Source: an uncultured Gemmatimonadota bacterium
GTDB lineage: Bacteria > Gemmatimonadota > Gemmatimonadetes > Gemmatimonadales > GWC2-71-9
Assembly: GCA_946887295.1 (NCBI GenBank)
Contig: CAMPKP010000046.1
Span: 1 to 21,997 of the forward strand
DNA: 21,997 nt
Reading direction: 5' to 3'
Under the pieces are notes generated by a model. The model did not search any database, was not told the origin of the DNA, and worked only from the letters and a program-made list of their open reading frames with translations. This document shows positions 1-8,062 of the stretch, in pieces (the stretch's first letter is position 1; each line of letters begins with the position of its first letter). A program made the position numbers and the translations under genes.

Positions 1-574
1 CCTTCGACAGGTGCTCGATCGCCTCGCCGAAGATCCGCTTCTTGAGACAGATGTACCCGACGTTGATCCGGGCCAGCGCGTTGGCCGGCTCCTTCATCAG
101 GACCCTCGAGAAGGTCGCCAGGGCGTCGTCGTAGTCCTCGTGCAGCATCTGGGCCCAGCCCAGCAGGGACTGGGCCTGGATCTCGCCGGGGGAGAGGGCG
201 AGTGCCTTCTGCAGGGCCTGAATGGCGCCGGCGTGGTCGCCCAGCGAGATCAGGCTCCAGCCCTTCTCGATGAAGGTGGACGCGCCGAGGTGGTCGGCCT
301 GAACGGCGGGCCTCGCGCCGGTGAACTGCGGGGCGGGAGCCGGGCCGGCCGGGGCGGCAGCGGCCCCGTTATTCATCTGTTTGTAGCGCTCGGCGAGCCC
401 GCGGATCCCGTCCTTGAGCTGACCCAGCTCGACGAGCGTCGCGTCGACTCGCTTGAACAGGGCGATGATCTCGCGCTTCACTTCTTCGCGCACGGCGGGA
501 TCCTGGGCGGCATCGAGGCGTGCCTCGACCTCCCGGAACTGATCCTTCAGGCCGCCCACCAGCGATTCGCTCAT
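1..574 (-). CDS. TPR protein with N-terminal coiled coil, 3' end cut by window edge
   Basis: An open frame of 191 codons runs from ATG at 574 off the left edge, so the protein is C-terminally incomplete. Residues 1 to about 65 are charged and helical (heptad-like, rich in Glu, Lys, Arg and Leu), which suggests a coiled coil. An Ala/Pro linker follows (about 70-85), then tetratricopeptide repeats from about residue 95: I see the LGDHAGAIQALQKAL-type helix pair, a second unit around LLGWAQMLHEDYDDALATF, and a third starting at the edge. The start sits 1 nt after the stop of the preceding cheW, so it is probably translated by coupling. TPRs are protein-docking scaffolds; no enzyme motif is visible. 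Given its place behind cheW, it may dock chemosensory components, but that is inference. This is the fourth TPR-bearing gene of the locus. Confidence 0.85.
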   Translation of the reverse strand, partial: MSESLVGGLKDQFREVEARLDAAQDPAVREEVKREIIALFKRVDATLVELGQLKDGIRGLAERYKQMNNGAAAAPAGPAPAPQFTGARPAVQADHLGASTFIEKGWSLISLGDHAGAIQALQKALALSPGEIQAQSLLGWAQMLHEDYDDALATFSRVLMKEPANALARINVGYICLKKRIFGEAIEHLSK

Positions 575-575
575 C

Positions 576-1040
576 TCAGCCGGTCCCCATCGCGCTGAGC
601 GCCAGGCGCTCGGTGGACGAGAGAAGCTTCCGGGCGTTGAGGATGATGATGGTCCGGCCGGGCCTGGTGACCAGTCCCGAGATGTATGCGGCCGCCAGGC
701 CGCTCACCACGGGCCCGGGTGCGGAGATGGTACGGCTGTCCACCCGCAGCACCTCGCGGACCTCGTCCACGAGGACACCGACCCGCTGCTCACCGAGGTC
801 CACGATCATGAGGCGGGTCTCGTCCCGGATGGGAGCCTCCAGCTCGAAGCGCTTCCGCAGGTCCACCACCGGTACGGCGCCACCGCCGTACTGGACTACT
901 CCCTCCAGGAATCCGGGCGACTGCGGCAGCCGGGCCGGCGGCTCGTACCGCAGGATCCGCTGGATCTGCAGGATGTCGAACGCGAACTCCTGGAAGCCCA
1001 CCCGGAAGGTCACGAGTTGGATGTCGTCGTCCGCATTCAT
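576..1040 (-). CDS. cheW: CheW-type chemotaxis coupling protein (154 aa)
   Basis: A single CheW domain fills the 154-aa protein, the normal length. CheW bridges the CheA kinase and receptors in membrane or cytoplasmic arrays. Visible landmarks are the N-terminal strand IQLVTFRVGFQEFAFDI, the GVVQYGGGAVPVVDLRKRF stretch matching the family's G-V-x-N-x-R-G-x-x-x-P-V-x-D-L-R region (with Tyr/Gly where Asn/Leu-Arg is usual), and VGVLVDEVREVLRV near residue 95, the usual receptor/CheA contact region. It starts at ATG 1040, overlapping the previous cheW-like gene by 4 bp (ATGA). Of the three CheW proteins in the window this one looks most canonical. It carries no receiver domain, so it is not CheV. 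Confidence 0.93.
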   Translation of the reverse strand: MNADDDIQLVTFRVGFQEFAFDILQIQRILRYEPPARLPQSPGFLEGVVQYGGGAVPVVDLRKRFELEAPIRDETRLMIVDLGEQRVGVLVDEVREVLRVDSRTISAPGPVVSGLAAAYISGLVTRPGRTIIILNARKLLSSTERLALSAMGTG

Positions 1041-1462
1041 GAGGTCGCTGTCTCCACTATGCGGGCACCGATTGCCGTCAGATCGAGCAACGGAATGATG
1101 CCGTCCTCCCGCCGCACGACCGCGACGGCGAACGGCAGCGAGACGTCGGGCGGCACCGGCAGGCCGGGCTCGCGCAGCACCTCCTCGGCATCGTCCACTT
1201 CGAGGCAGATGCGGCGCCCCCCGAGCTGCACCATCACGGCGGTCCCGCCGCCCGCGGCCGGCTCCGCACGGCCCTCGAGCAGCGAGGCGAGGTGGACCAG
1301 CGGCACGATGCGGCCCCGCGAGCTCGTCACCCCCCGGACCGCCGGCTCGGTGCTCGGCACCGGATACACCGGGCCGAGGTCCAGGACCTCGATCACCTGC
1401 TCCAGCGCGAGACCGACGGTCCGGCCGCCCGCGCGCACCAGGAGCCATCCTTCGCGGCTCAT
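1037..1462 (-). CDS. cheW: divergent CheW-like coupling protein (141 aa)
   Basis: This small protein is covered by one CheW-like beta-barrel domain: [22 protein letters not shown] at the N terminus, [20 protein letters not shown] in the middle and [17 protein letters not shown] toward the C terminus. These match the strand order of CheW, but several family positions (Asn-Leu-Arg-Gly, Val-Asp-Leu-Arg) are replaced. It may therefore couple a different receptor or CheA surface, or act as an array linker. ATG 1462 overlaps the cheB stop by 4 bp (ATGA) and its stop overlaps the next cheW by 4 bp, so cheB and the two coupling proteins are probably translated together. The family call is solid; the partner is unknown. 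Confidence 0.88.
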   Translation of the reverse strand: MSREGWLLVRAGGRTVGLALEQVIEVLDLGPVYPVPSTEPAVRGVTSSRGRIVPLVHLASLLEGRAEPAAGGGTAVMVQLGGRRICLEVDDAEEVLREPGLPVPPDVSLPFAVAVVRREDGIIPLLDLTAIGARIVETATS

Positions 1463-2535
1463 GGCTTCTCCATCCTCCCCAGCTCCTCCGTCACCCGGGC
1501 CGCGATCCGCCCGACCGGCAGCACGTGGCGTGCCCCGCCCCCCTGCAGGGCCGCATTGGGCATCCCGTAGATCGTGGATGTCTCCCGGTCCTGGGCGATT
1601 CCTATCCCGCCGGCGTCGTGGATCCGCCGGAGCCCGTCGGCGCCATCGCGGCCCAGGCCGGTGAGGACCACACCGATCGCGCGGGTTCCGTAGAGCGCGG
1701 CGACACTGCGAAAGAGCGGGTCGGCCGCGGGGCGCACTCCCCAGACGCTCGGCTCACGGCCGAGCTCGATCCGGGGACCATCGGGGCCCGCGACGATGCG
1801 CATGTGGTAGTCGCCGGGCGCCACATACGCGGTGCCGGCGAGAAACGGCGTATCGTGAGCGGCTTCCACCACGCCGATGTGGCTCTGGGCCGCCAACCGC
1901 TCGGCGAGACTGCGGGTGAAGCGCGGCGGCATGTGCTGCACGATGGCGATTCCCGCGCTCAGGCCCGCGGGCAGCTGCGGCACCAGCTCCGCGAGCGCGC
2001 GCGGCCCTCCGGTGGAGGCGGCGATGGCGACGCAGAACGTCGCCCGGCCGGGCACGGAGAAGAGCGCGGCGGGCGGCAGCGCGCGGGACGGGCGGGCCAG
2101 CACCGGGAGCCGGTGGATGTCGGCGGAACGCGCGGCCCGGAGTGCGCCGAGCAGCCGGTCCGCCAGGCGGCGCGCCGACTCGTCGGTGCGCTCCTCCTCC
2201 TTGGCCACGAGATCCACGGCGCCAAGCTCCAGGGCCCGGATGGCGGCGGCCGTGCCGGGGCCGGCGTAGGAGCTCACCACGACGATGGGCCGGGGCGATT
2301 CCGACATGATGTAGCCGATCGCGCCGAGACCGTCGAGCTCGGGCATCTCCAGGTCCATCAGGACCACGTCCGGCGTGTGAGAGTGCACCTTCCGGAGCGC
2401 ATCCATGCCGTTTCGTGCCGTGGCGACGACCGAGAATTCGCCGCTGCCGTCCACCACGTCGCTGAGCAGGCGCCGAAAGAACGGGCTGTCGTCGACCACC
2501 AGGACGGTGCGGGCGTCAGATCGTGTGGATACCAT
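1459..2535 (-). CDS. cheB: CheB, chemotaxis response regulator protein-glutamate methylesterase
   Basis: This 358-aa two-domain protein has the usual CheB length. An N-terminal receiver (residues 9-125) has the acidic pair D15/D16, phospho-acceptor D61 in [13 protein letters not shown] and K112. A linker follows, then the methylesterase domain from about 165. The catalytic triad is visible: S174 in AASTGG, H201 in IVQHMPPRF and D297 in [11 protein letters not shown]. CheB removes methyl groups from (and deamidates) receptor glutamates once phosphorylated by CheA, opposing the CheR encoded just upstream. After the receiver lysine there is KEEE instead of the usual K-P. The chosen ATG gives a 20-bp overlap with cheD; it lies 10 codons before the first receiver strand, and no better-placed start is evident. 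Confidence 0.96.
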   Translation of the reverse strand: MVSTRSDARTVLVVDDSPFFRRLLSDVVDGSGEFSVVATARNGMDALRKVHSHTPDVVLMDLEMPELDGLGAIGYIMSESPRPIVVVSSYAGPGTAAAIRALELGAVDLVAKEEERTDESARRLADRLLGALRAARSADIHRLPVLARPSRALPPAALFSVPGRATFCVAIAASTGGPRALAELVPQLPAGLSAGIAIVQHMPPRFTRSLAERLAAQSHIGVVEAAHDTPFLAGTAYVAPGDYHMRIVAGPDGPRIELGREPSVWGVRPAADPLFRSVAALYGTRAIGVVLTGLGRDGADGLRRIHDAGGIGIAQDRETSTIYGMPNAALQGGGARHVLPVGRIAARVTEELGRMEKP

Positions 2536-3004
2536 GCGCCACCGATCTGATCTCCAGGGTCCCCGCCGACACATCCAGTCGGACCGTCCGGCCGAAGTCT
2601 CCGCCGACCGACTCGCCCACCACCGGGATGCCCTCCGCATTGAGCACCTGCCGTGAGGCGACCACATTCCGCTCGCCCATCTGGATGGTGCCCGGAGGGG
2701 CGAGGGCGGCGAACATGCTGGCACCTCCGGCGAGCCGCGCGGTGATGCGGCGCGGGCTCGCGCCCCGGTCCGCCATCAGCTCGAGGAGCCGTGGAACCGC
2801 CGTGTGCGGCGATTTCGCGAGGTTGCCGTCGTGCTTGCTCAGCCCGGGCGATGGGAGCAGCACGTGCGCCATCCCGCCCACGCACGCCTCGGGATCGTGC
2901 TGCACGATCGCGATGCAGCTCCCCAGCCCGACGGTGATGAGGGTGTCCCCCGCCCCGCCCACCTGAAGATCCGCGACCCGGACGACGATCTCCCGAGTGC
3001 TCAT
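2516..3004 (-). CDS. cheD: CheD, chemoreceptor glutamine deamidase
   Basis: The protein is 162 aa, full length for CheD. CheD deamidates specific receptor glutamines, and in organisms with CheC it also binds CheC and modulates its phosphatase activity. The active-site residues are all present: T24, C30 in [11 protein letters not shown] and H47 in GGMAHVLLP. This is the Thr-Cys-His set known in Thermotoga CheD, offset by three residues. Further family landmarks are [12 protein letters not shown] and [19 protein letters not shown] 3004 overlaps the cheR stop by 4 bp (ATGA). A CheC gene lies about 10.5 kb upstream in the same run, so a CheC-CheD feedback pair is plausible. Confidence 0.96.
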   Translation of the reverse strand: MSTREIVVRVADLQVGGAGDTLITVGLGSCIAIVQHDPEACVGGMAHVLLPSPGLSKHDGNLAKSPHTAVPRLLELMADRGASPRRITARLAGGASMFAALAPPGTIQMGERNVVASRQVLNAEGIPVVGESVGGDFGRTVRLDVSAGTLEIRSVAHGIHTI

Positions 3005-3819
3005 GCCGGCCGCCGGTAGACCCGCTCGCGCGGATCCACGAGCACCAGGCGCTCCCGCACGGTGCCGAAGAGCGTCTCCACCTTGCCCAGCACCAGGTAC
3101 CCACCCGGCGCGAGGCTGTCGGTGAACACCTGGAACAGGCGCTCCTGCATGGGCCGGTCGAAGTAGATGAGCACGTTGCGGCACACCACCATGCGATAGT
3201 CGCGCCCGGGTGGGCGGCCGGCGCTCAGGTCCACCCGCCGCACGAAGACCCTGGCGCGGACACGCGAAACCACCTGGAGATCCGGGCCCGACGTTTCCAG
3301 GTAGCGGTCCACCAGCTCCTGCGGCATCTCGGTCAAATTCTCGGGGCGGTACCGGGCCTCTCTCGCCCGCTCGAGGCTCATGCGGTCCACGTCGGTGGCG
3401 TCCACCACGATGCGGCTCAGCTCGCCGGAGCGCCCGGTCCGGTCGAGGTGCTCCGCGGCGAGAATGGCGATGGTGTAGGCCTCCTCGCCCGACGCGCAGC
3501 CGGCGCTCCACACCCGGATCTCGCCGGTGCCGGGAGCGCAGAGGCGCGGGATCAGGTCCCGGCGCAGCAGGTTCCACGTCTCGGCGTTCCGATAAAAGCG
3601 GGTGACGTTGATGGTGAGCGTGTCGCGCAGCCGCTCGTATTCCGCGGGGCTGCGATCGAGGATCGCCTGATACTCGGCGTACGAGTGCACGCCGCAGGCA
3701 CGCATCCGCACCGCGATGCGTCGGCGGACGCACTTGTCCTTGTACGCCTCGACGGGGAGTCCGGCGCCTTTGGAGATCTTGCGCGCGAGCGCGGCGAACC
3801 CGGCATCGTCGGGGATCAC
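3001..3819 (-). CDS. cheR: CheR, chemotaxis protein-glutamate O-methyltransferase
   Basis: This 272-aa protein transfers methyl groups from S-adenosylmethionine to glutamates of chemoreceptors. The N-terminal all-helical domain (residues 5-75) contains a basic stretch, KCVRRRIAVRMRACG, typical of the receptor-facing part. Next come NVTRFYRN (usual NVTxFFRxxxxF), the SAM-binding motif VWSAGCASGEEAYTIAI (103-119), the acidic loop VVDATDVD (138-145) and the VVCRNVLIYFD motif (211-221). The start is GTG 3819, overlapping the previous stop in a GTGA quartet; this gives the expected N terminus with no long extension. No TPR is fused to this CheR, although a TPR-rich protein is encoded directly before it. 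Confidence 0.96.
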   Translation of the reverse strand: MIPDDAGFAALARKISKGAGLPVEAYKDKCVRRRIAVRMRACGVHSYAEYQAILDRSPAEYERLRDTLTINVTRFYRNAETWNLLRRDLIPRLCAPGTGEIRVWSAGCASGEEAYTIAILAAEHLDRTGRSGELSRIVVDATDVDRMSLERAREARYRPENLTEMPQELVDRYLETSGPDLQVVSRVRARVFVRRVDLSAGRPPGRDYRMVVCRNVLIYFDRPMQERLFQVFTDSLAPGGYLVLGKVETLFGTVRERLVLVDPRERVYRRPA

Positions 3820-5432
3820 CGGCCGACGTCCAGCATCTCGAGGTTGGCGCGGGCCAGCTCGTGGGCGGGGTTGAGCTCCGTCGCCCGGCGCCAGCTCTCG
3901 CGCGCGCGCTCGTGGTCGCGGCGCTTGTAGGCGATGTTGCCGAGCTTGAAGTAGAGATCGTCGCCCAGATCGGGCGCGAGCTTCGCCGCGCGGTCGTAGG
4001 CCTCGCGCGCCTCGTCGAAACGCCCGTTCCGATAGAGAATGTCTGCGAGATTCTTGGAGATCTGGGGGAGCGACGGATCCTCGGCCAGCGCGGCGCGCAG
4101 CATGGTCTCGGCGCCGGCGACGTCCCCGGCGAACTCGCGCAGCACGGCCAGGTTGTTCCGCAGGACGGCACTCCCCGGGTGCGCCGCGACCCCTTCCTCC
4201 GCGGCCTTCAGGGCGCCCTCGGCATCGTCGAGTCCCGCGCTGGCGAGGGTGGCCGCCCAGTACCAGAGCGGCGGCGCGGCCTTGGCGCCCGCGAGCTCGC
4301 GGGCGCGGGCCAGCCGCCCCTGGGCCACCTGGTACTCGCCCCGCTTGAGCGCGACGACGCCCCAGCCCAGCATCACCCGGGCGTCGTCCCGCGCGCGGCT
4401 CGCGGCATCGCCGTACGCGGCATCCGCCTCGTCCAGCCGGCCGAGGCGCTCGAGGGCGACCCCGAGGTTGTGCAGCGCGGGCGCGCGGGGCCCGCCCTTC
4501 TCGAGGGCCTGACGGAAGGCGGCCACGGCCTCCTCCCAGCGAGCCTGCCGGAGCGCGATGAGGCCGAGGAAAAAGGGCGCGCTCGCGTCCGCCGCCCGGA
4601 GATCGGCGACGCGGCGGAACTCGCGCAGGGCCTCGTCCAGCATGGCCGCCTTGTAGAAGGCGATGCCGAGATTCCGGTGCTCGTCCACCCGGCTCTCGTT
4701 GACCCGGGGCGCGGCCGCCGCCGAGGTGCCCACGCGGTGCGCGAAGCCGGCGGTGATGAGGCCGAAGAGCGCCTTGCCTGCGTCGAACTCGACCAGGCCG
4801 CTCTCCTCGACCACCTGCGCCACGTCCCGGGTTCCGTCCAGGAGCGGCACCAGCCGCCGCTGCTCGTCCGACAGCTCCGGGGCGGACTCGCCGATGTGGG
4901 TGCCGTCCACCGAGAAGATCAGGTCGAACGACGGGATCTTCTTCTCGATGAGGCTCCACTCGTCCACCCGCCGCGCGCCCTCGAGCAGCAGGTACTCCGG
5001 ATTGATGCGGACCAGAAAGTCCTCGCGCTCGGGCCGCACTCCGGCCTCGAAATTGAAGGTTCCCGAGCTCCAGGTGAACAGGTAGTAGACCGCCTCCTCG
5101 ATCTGGACCCGCATGTAGCGCTCCAGCTCCTCGCGGGGGAGGAATCCGAGCTGGACCAGGATCTCACCCAGCTTCAGCTCGCGATCGGCCTCCTGGCGCT
5201 CGACCGCCGCCCGCAGCTGCTCGGCCGTGATCCGGCCGCTCCGGGTCAGGATGTCGCCCAGGCGGTCGCGGCGGTTGACGATCGAGGCGTAGACGATCTG
5301 CCCCTCGTCGAAGTAGATCGTGCCGAAGTTGTGCCGGTCGGCGAGCGCGAGGCATCCGGTCCGCCGCCCGAGGAAGAGCAGCTGGATGACGTCGGGGAGG
5401 CTCGCCTCCTTGAGGCTTCCCTTGATCGCCAT
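3816..5432 (-). CDS. DUF4388 (PATAN) domain protein with C-terminal TPR array
   Basis: This is a 538-aa cytoplasmic protein. Residues 1-130 form a DUF4388/PATAN domain: the IKGSLKEASLPDVIQLL start, GRRTGCLALADR, GTIYFDEGQIVYA, then ITAEQLRAAVERQ, LGEILVQLGFLPREELE and a closing IEEAVYYLFTWSSGTFNFE. A helical segment follows (145-235, GARRVDEWSLIEKKIPS and a winged-helix-like DGTRDVAQVVEESGLVEF). From about 250 to 533 there are TPR units (LGIAFYKAAMLDEALREFRRV and others). PATAN domains are adaptor modules in prokaryotic signalling and are known next to receivers in cyanobacteria. ATG 5432 shares one base with the preceding stop (TGATG). The N-terminal half is clearly paralogous to the 348-aa protein encoded at 9766-10812. 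No catalytic motif is present; the specific role is unknown. Confidence 0.88.
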   Translation of the reverse strand: MAIKGSLKEASLPDVIQLLFLGRRTGCLALADRHNFGTIYFDEGQIVYASIVNRRDRLGDILTRSGRITAEQLRAAVERQEADRELKLGEILVQLGFLPREELERYMRVQIEEAVYYLFTWSSGTFNFEAGVRPEREDFLVRINPEYLLLEGARRVDEWSLIEKKIPSFDLIFSVDGTHIGESAPELSDEQRRLVPLLDGTRDVAQVVEESGLVEFDAGKALFGLITAGFAHRVGTSAAAAPRVNESRVDEHRNLGIAFYKAAMLDEALREFRRVADLRAADASAPFFLGLIALRQARWEEAVAAFRQALEKGGPRAPALHNLGVALERLGRLDEADAAYGDAASRARDDARVMLGWGVVALKRGEYQVAQGRLARARELAGAKAAPPLWYWAATLASAGLDDAEGALKAAEEGVAAHPGSAVLRNNLAVLREFAGDVAGAETMLRAALAEDPSLPQISKNLADILYRNGRFDEAREAYDRAAKLAPDLGDDLYFKLGNIAYKRRDHERARESWRRATELNPAHELARANLEMLDVGR

Positions 5433-7459
5433 CAGCGCCAGTCCTCGAGCAGGCGGTCGGCGAGCTCGGGCCATTCCCAGACCATCTTCTCGCGGCTGCG
5501 GGCGCCCCCGGCCGTCGGAGCCACGATGCCGCTGGAGCGCTGGGCCGGCGGCCGCGGGGTGTGCGCGGCGGCCGGAGCCTCCGCCGGCGGGCCGGGCGGC
5601 AGGCCATCCAGCACCTCGCGCGCGAGCGCGACCGACGGCGGAGCGTTGCGGGCCTCCGCGGCGTTGAGGACCCGCTGCAACTGGGCGACGAGCATGCGGA
5701 CCGAGTCCACCGCTCGCGAGGCCATGTGATCCACCACCGCCGGGTCGGCGGAGCCGAGCTTCGCCGCGAGCTCCCGCGCGACCACCCGCTCGCGGATCTC
5801 CCGGTCGGGGGCGGCCAGATCCACCACGAGGCCGCCCTCGAGCCGGGTGCGAAGCCGCGGCTCGAGGCCATGGATCTCCGCGAGCGGCACGGCCGAGGTG
5901 AAGATCATCTGGCGTTCCGACTCGAGCAGCATGTTGTACAGGAGGAACAGCTCGTCCTGGGTCCGATCGGTCTCCGCGACCAGATGCACGTCGTCGAGGA
6001 GGAAGGCGGAGATCCGGCGGTAGCGCGAGCGCCAGATGCCGACGGCGTCGCGGTCGATCGCCGCGATCAGCTCGCCGGTGTACTCCGGGCCGCTCAGGCA
6101 CGCGACCGGCGCCCTCGCCCCTTCGGCCAGCGCGTTCCCGACTGCGTGAAGCAGGTGCGTCTTGCCGGTGCCGCCGGCGCCGACGATGACGAGCGGGTTA
6201 TAGCGGCCGCCCGGATCCTGCACCACCGTCCGCGCGGCCTCGAGCGCGACCTTCGCCGACGGACCCTCGATCCACTCCTCCAGCCGCCAGAGCGGCGAGG
6301 GCGCCGAGGGGGCGACCGCACCTTCGCGCGCGCGCGCGAGGAGCGACTCCGCCGCGGCGAGGTCGCCCGGGTCGCGGAACGCGGCGGACCCCACCAGGTC
6401 GGCCGCCAGCTCGGCGGTCTCCGCCTCCATGTCGCGAAGCCGCTGGACGTCGCACTCGAAGTCCCGGAGCGCCTGCGTCGGGTCGGGGACGACCTCCTGA
6501 TCCAGCAGCTTCTGGAGCCGCCCGGTGCGGTACCCCTCTCCCTCCCAGCGGAGGATCGCCGCGCCGATCTGGGTGCGCCACGCGTCCACCTGCTGCGCCA
6601 CCGTGGCCGAGATCTCGCTGAGGAAATCGGAGAACTCGTCGGGTGCCGCAGCCGGACTCGGCCCCGGCGGCGGGACCGGCGGGGCCGGCTCGTCGCCCGC
6701 CGACTGCGCGGCGATACCATCGGTCCCCCCCCTCGCCCCCAGCGGCCCGCCGATCATCGCCTTCGCCTGCTCCGGGTCGATCGGCTTGTCGCTCACCGCC
6801 TGAAAGGCGACCAGCCGGTTGAGGGCCCCCAGCAGCTCGCGCACGTTGTCGATGTCGAGGCCGGCGATCGCCTCGAGCACTCCGTCGGCGAACGACGCGC
6901 GCCGCTCCTCCGCCTTTCGGCGGAGAATCGCGACCCGGGTCTCGTAGTCGGGAGCGGAGACGTCGATGATGAGTCCGCCCGCGAAGCGGCGGATGAGGCG
7001 CTCGTCCAGGGCCTCGATCTCGGCCGGAGGCCGATCGCTGGTGAGGACGATCTGACGGTTGGTGGTCTGCAGCGCGTCGGTGAGCCGCAGCAGCTCGGCC
7101 TGCATCTCGCGCCGGTGGGTCAGGAACTGCACGTCGTCCACCAGGAGGAGATCGACGTCGAGAAAGCGCTTGCGATACGCCTCGCCGTGCCCCGCCGCGA
7201 TCGCGGCGTGGAACGCCTCGACGAACTCGTCGAGGGTCAGGTACTCGACCTGGAGGTTGGGATCGATCGCCCGGGCGGCGTGGCCCAGGCCCATCAGCAG
7301 GTGGGTCTTGCCAAGGCCCGGGCGCGCATAGATGAAGAGCGGGTTGTACACCGTGCCCGGCGACTCGGCCACGGCCTTCGCCGCCGTGACGGCCAGGCGG
7401 TTCGCCGAGCCGACCACGAAGGTGTCGAAGCGGTAGAGCGGGTTGAGCGTGACCGTCAT
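5432..7459 (-). CDS. tandem DnaA-like AAA+ ATPase without a DnaA-box-binding domain
   Basis: This 675-aa protein has two DnaA-type AAA+ modules in one chain. Module 1 (residues 8-235): FDTFVVGSANRLA, Walker A RPGLGKTHLL (K51), Walker B LLLVDDVQF (D108/D109), sensor 1 LTSDRPP, box VII-like arginine R158, sensor 2 arginine R207 in NVRELLGALNRL. Module 2 (390-605): Walker A GAGGTGKTHLL (K433), Walker B AFLLDDVHLV (D489/D490), sensor 1 FTSAVPL, RLRTRLEGG (R539), sensor 2 R588 in SVRMLV. Between them lie a Pro/Ala linker (255-273) and a helical segment with a WEGEGY motif. The tail is low complexity and ends in a Trp-rich WEWPELADRLLEDWR. DnaA domain IV is absent, so it is unlikely to be the replication initiator. 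It overlaps the MglA-type gene by 4 bp. By analogy with other DnaA-like ATPases it may act as an assembly switch; function unknown. Confidence 0.85.
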   Translation of the reverse strand: MTVTLNPLYRFDTFVVGSANRLAVTAAKAVAESPGTVYNPLFIYARPGLGKTHLLMGLGHAARAIDPNLQVEYLTLDEFVEAFHAAIAAGHGEAYRKRFLDVDLLLVDDVQFLTHRREMQAELLRLTDALQTTNRQIVLTSDRPPAEIEALDERLIRRFAGGLIIDVSAPDYETRVAILRRKAEERRASFADGVLEAIAGLDIDNVRELLGALNRLVAFQAVSDKPIDPEQAKAMIGGPLGARGGTDGIAAQSAGDEPAPPVPPPGPSPAAAPDEFSDFLSEISATVAQQVDAWRTQIGAAILRWEGEGYRTGRLQKLLDQEVVPDPTQALRDFECDVQRLRDMEAETAELAADLVGSAAFRDPGDLAAAESLLARAREGAVAPSAPSPLWRLEEWIEGPSAKVALEAARTVVQDPGGRYNPLVIVGAGGTGKTHLLHAVGNALAEGARAPVACLSGPEYTGELIAAIDRDAVGIWRSRYRRISAFLLDDVHLVAETDRTQDELFLLYNMLLESERQMIFTSAVPLAEIHGLEPRLRTRLEGGLVVDLAAPDREIRERVVARELAAKLGSADPAVVDHMASRAVDSVRMLVAQLQRVLNAAEARNAPPSVALAREVLDGLPPGPPAEAPAAAHTPRPPAQRSSGIVAPTAGGARSREKMVWEWPELADRLLEDWR

Positions 7460-8058
7460 CCGGCCACCGCGCCGGAGGCGAGCCGCTTGAGCACCAGTTC
7501 GGAGATGCCGCGCAGCGTCTCGAAGACGCCGGAGCCGTGCAGCGCGTCGCCCGCGAAGCTGTGCACCGAGCGAAAGTTGAGCGCGTCGTCCATCTCCTCG
7601 TGGGTGAGGATCAGGTCGCGAGGAAGGTCCTGCTTGTTGTACTGGAAGACCACCGGGAGCTGGCGGATGTCGACGCCCTGGGCCAGCAGGTTGTCCTGCA
7701 GGTTCTGCAGGCTCTCCAGGTTGTCGTCGAAGCGGCGGGCCTGGCTGTCGGCCACGAAGACCACGCCGTCGGCGCCCTGGAGTACCAGCTTGCGGGTGGC
7801 GTTGTAGTAGCTCTGGCCGGGCACCGTGTAGAGCTGGAACTTGGTCGCGAATCCGGAGATGGAGCCGAGCTCGAGCGGCAGGAAATCGAAGAACAGCGTC
7901 CGGTCCGTCTGGGTGGCGAGCGAGACCATGCGGCCGCGGCGGCTCTCGGGCACCCGGCCGTAGACGTACTGCAGGTTCGTGGTCTTTCCGGACCGGCCCG
8001 GCCCGTAATACACGATCTTGCAGGTGATCTCGCGCGCCGTGAAGTTGACCAGTGACAT
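7456..8058 (-). CDS. mglA: MglA-family small Ras-like GTPase
   Basis: This 200-aa protein is MglA-like along its whole length. Motifs: MSLVNFTAREITCKIVYYGP at the N terminus, P-loop GPGRSGKTT (19-27), TQTDRTLFFDFLP (50-61) containing R53, the switch II stretch TVPGQSYY with T78 and Q82, DGVVFVADSQ, and NKQDL (141-145) for guanine specificity. R53, T78 and Q82 carry the same numbers as the residues known to matter in Myxococcus and Thermus MglA. MglA-GTP marks the leading cell pole and directs type IV pili and gliding complexes; MglB roadblock proteins act as its GTPase activator. Such a gene lies 4 nt upstream (8063-8524). ATG 8058 is fixed by the family's conserved N terminus. The biological output here is inferred, not shown. 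Confidence 0.94.
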   Translation of the reverse strand: MSLVNFTAREITCKIVYYGPGRSGKTTNLQYVYGRVPESRRGRMVSLATQTDRTLFFDFLPLELGSISGFATKFQLYTVPGQSYYNATRKLVLQGADGVVFVADSQARRFDDNLESLQNLQDNLLAQGVDIRQLPVVFQYNKQDLPRDLILTHEEMDDALNFRSVHSFAGDALHGSGVFETLRGISELVLKRLASGAVAG

Positions 8059-8062
8059 GTGG

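Noticed and set aside
3819..6101. Longer forms of the minus-strand frames (for example starting at 6101, 4959, 4171, 2724, 1448, 16833, 9262 and 9018)
   Set aside because: These upstream extensions run through the previous gene in another frame and give Arg/Ala/Gly-rich sequence unlike any family. The shorter starts coincide with stop/start overlaps and with conserved domain N termini.
5432..7459. Chromosomal replication initiator dnaA and an adjacent origin
   Set aside because: Domain IV with the DnaA-box recognition helix is absent, two AAA+ modules are present, and no cluster of DnaA boxes or AT-rich unwinding region is visible.
5561..7807. Plus-strand open frame of about 750 codons opposite the DnaA-like gene
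   Set aside because: Same codon-bias shadow; the minus-strand protein carries complete AAA+ and MglA motifs, while this one has no motif.
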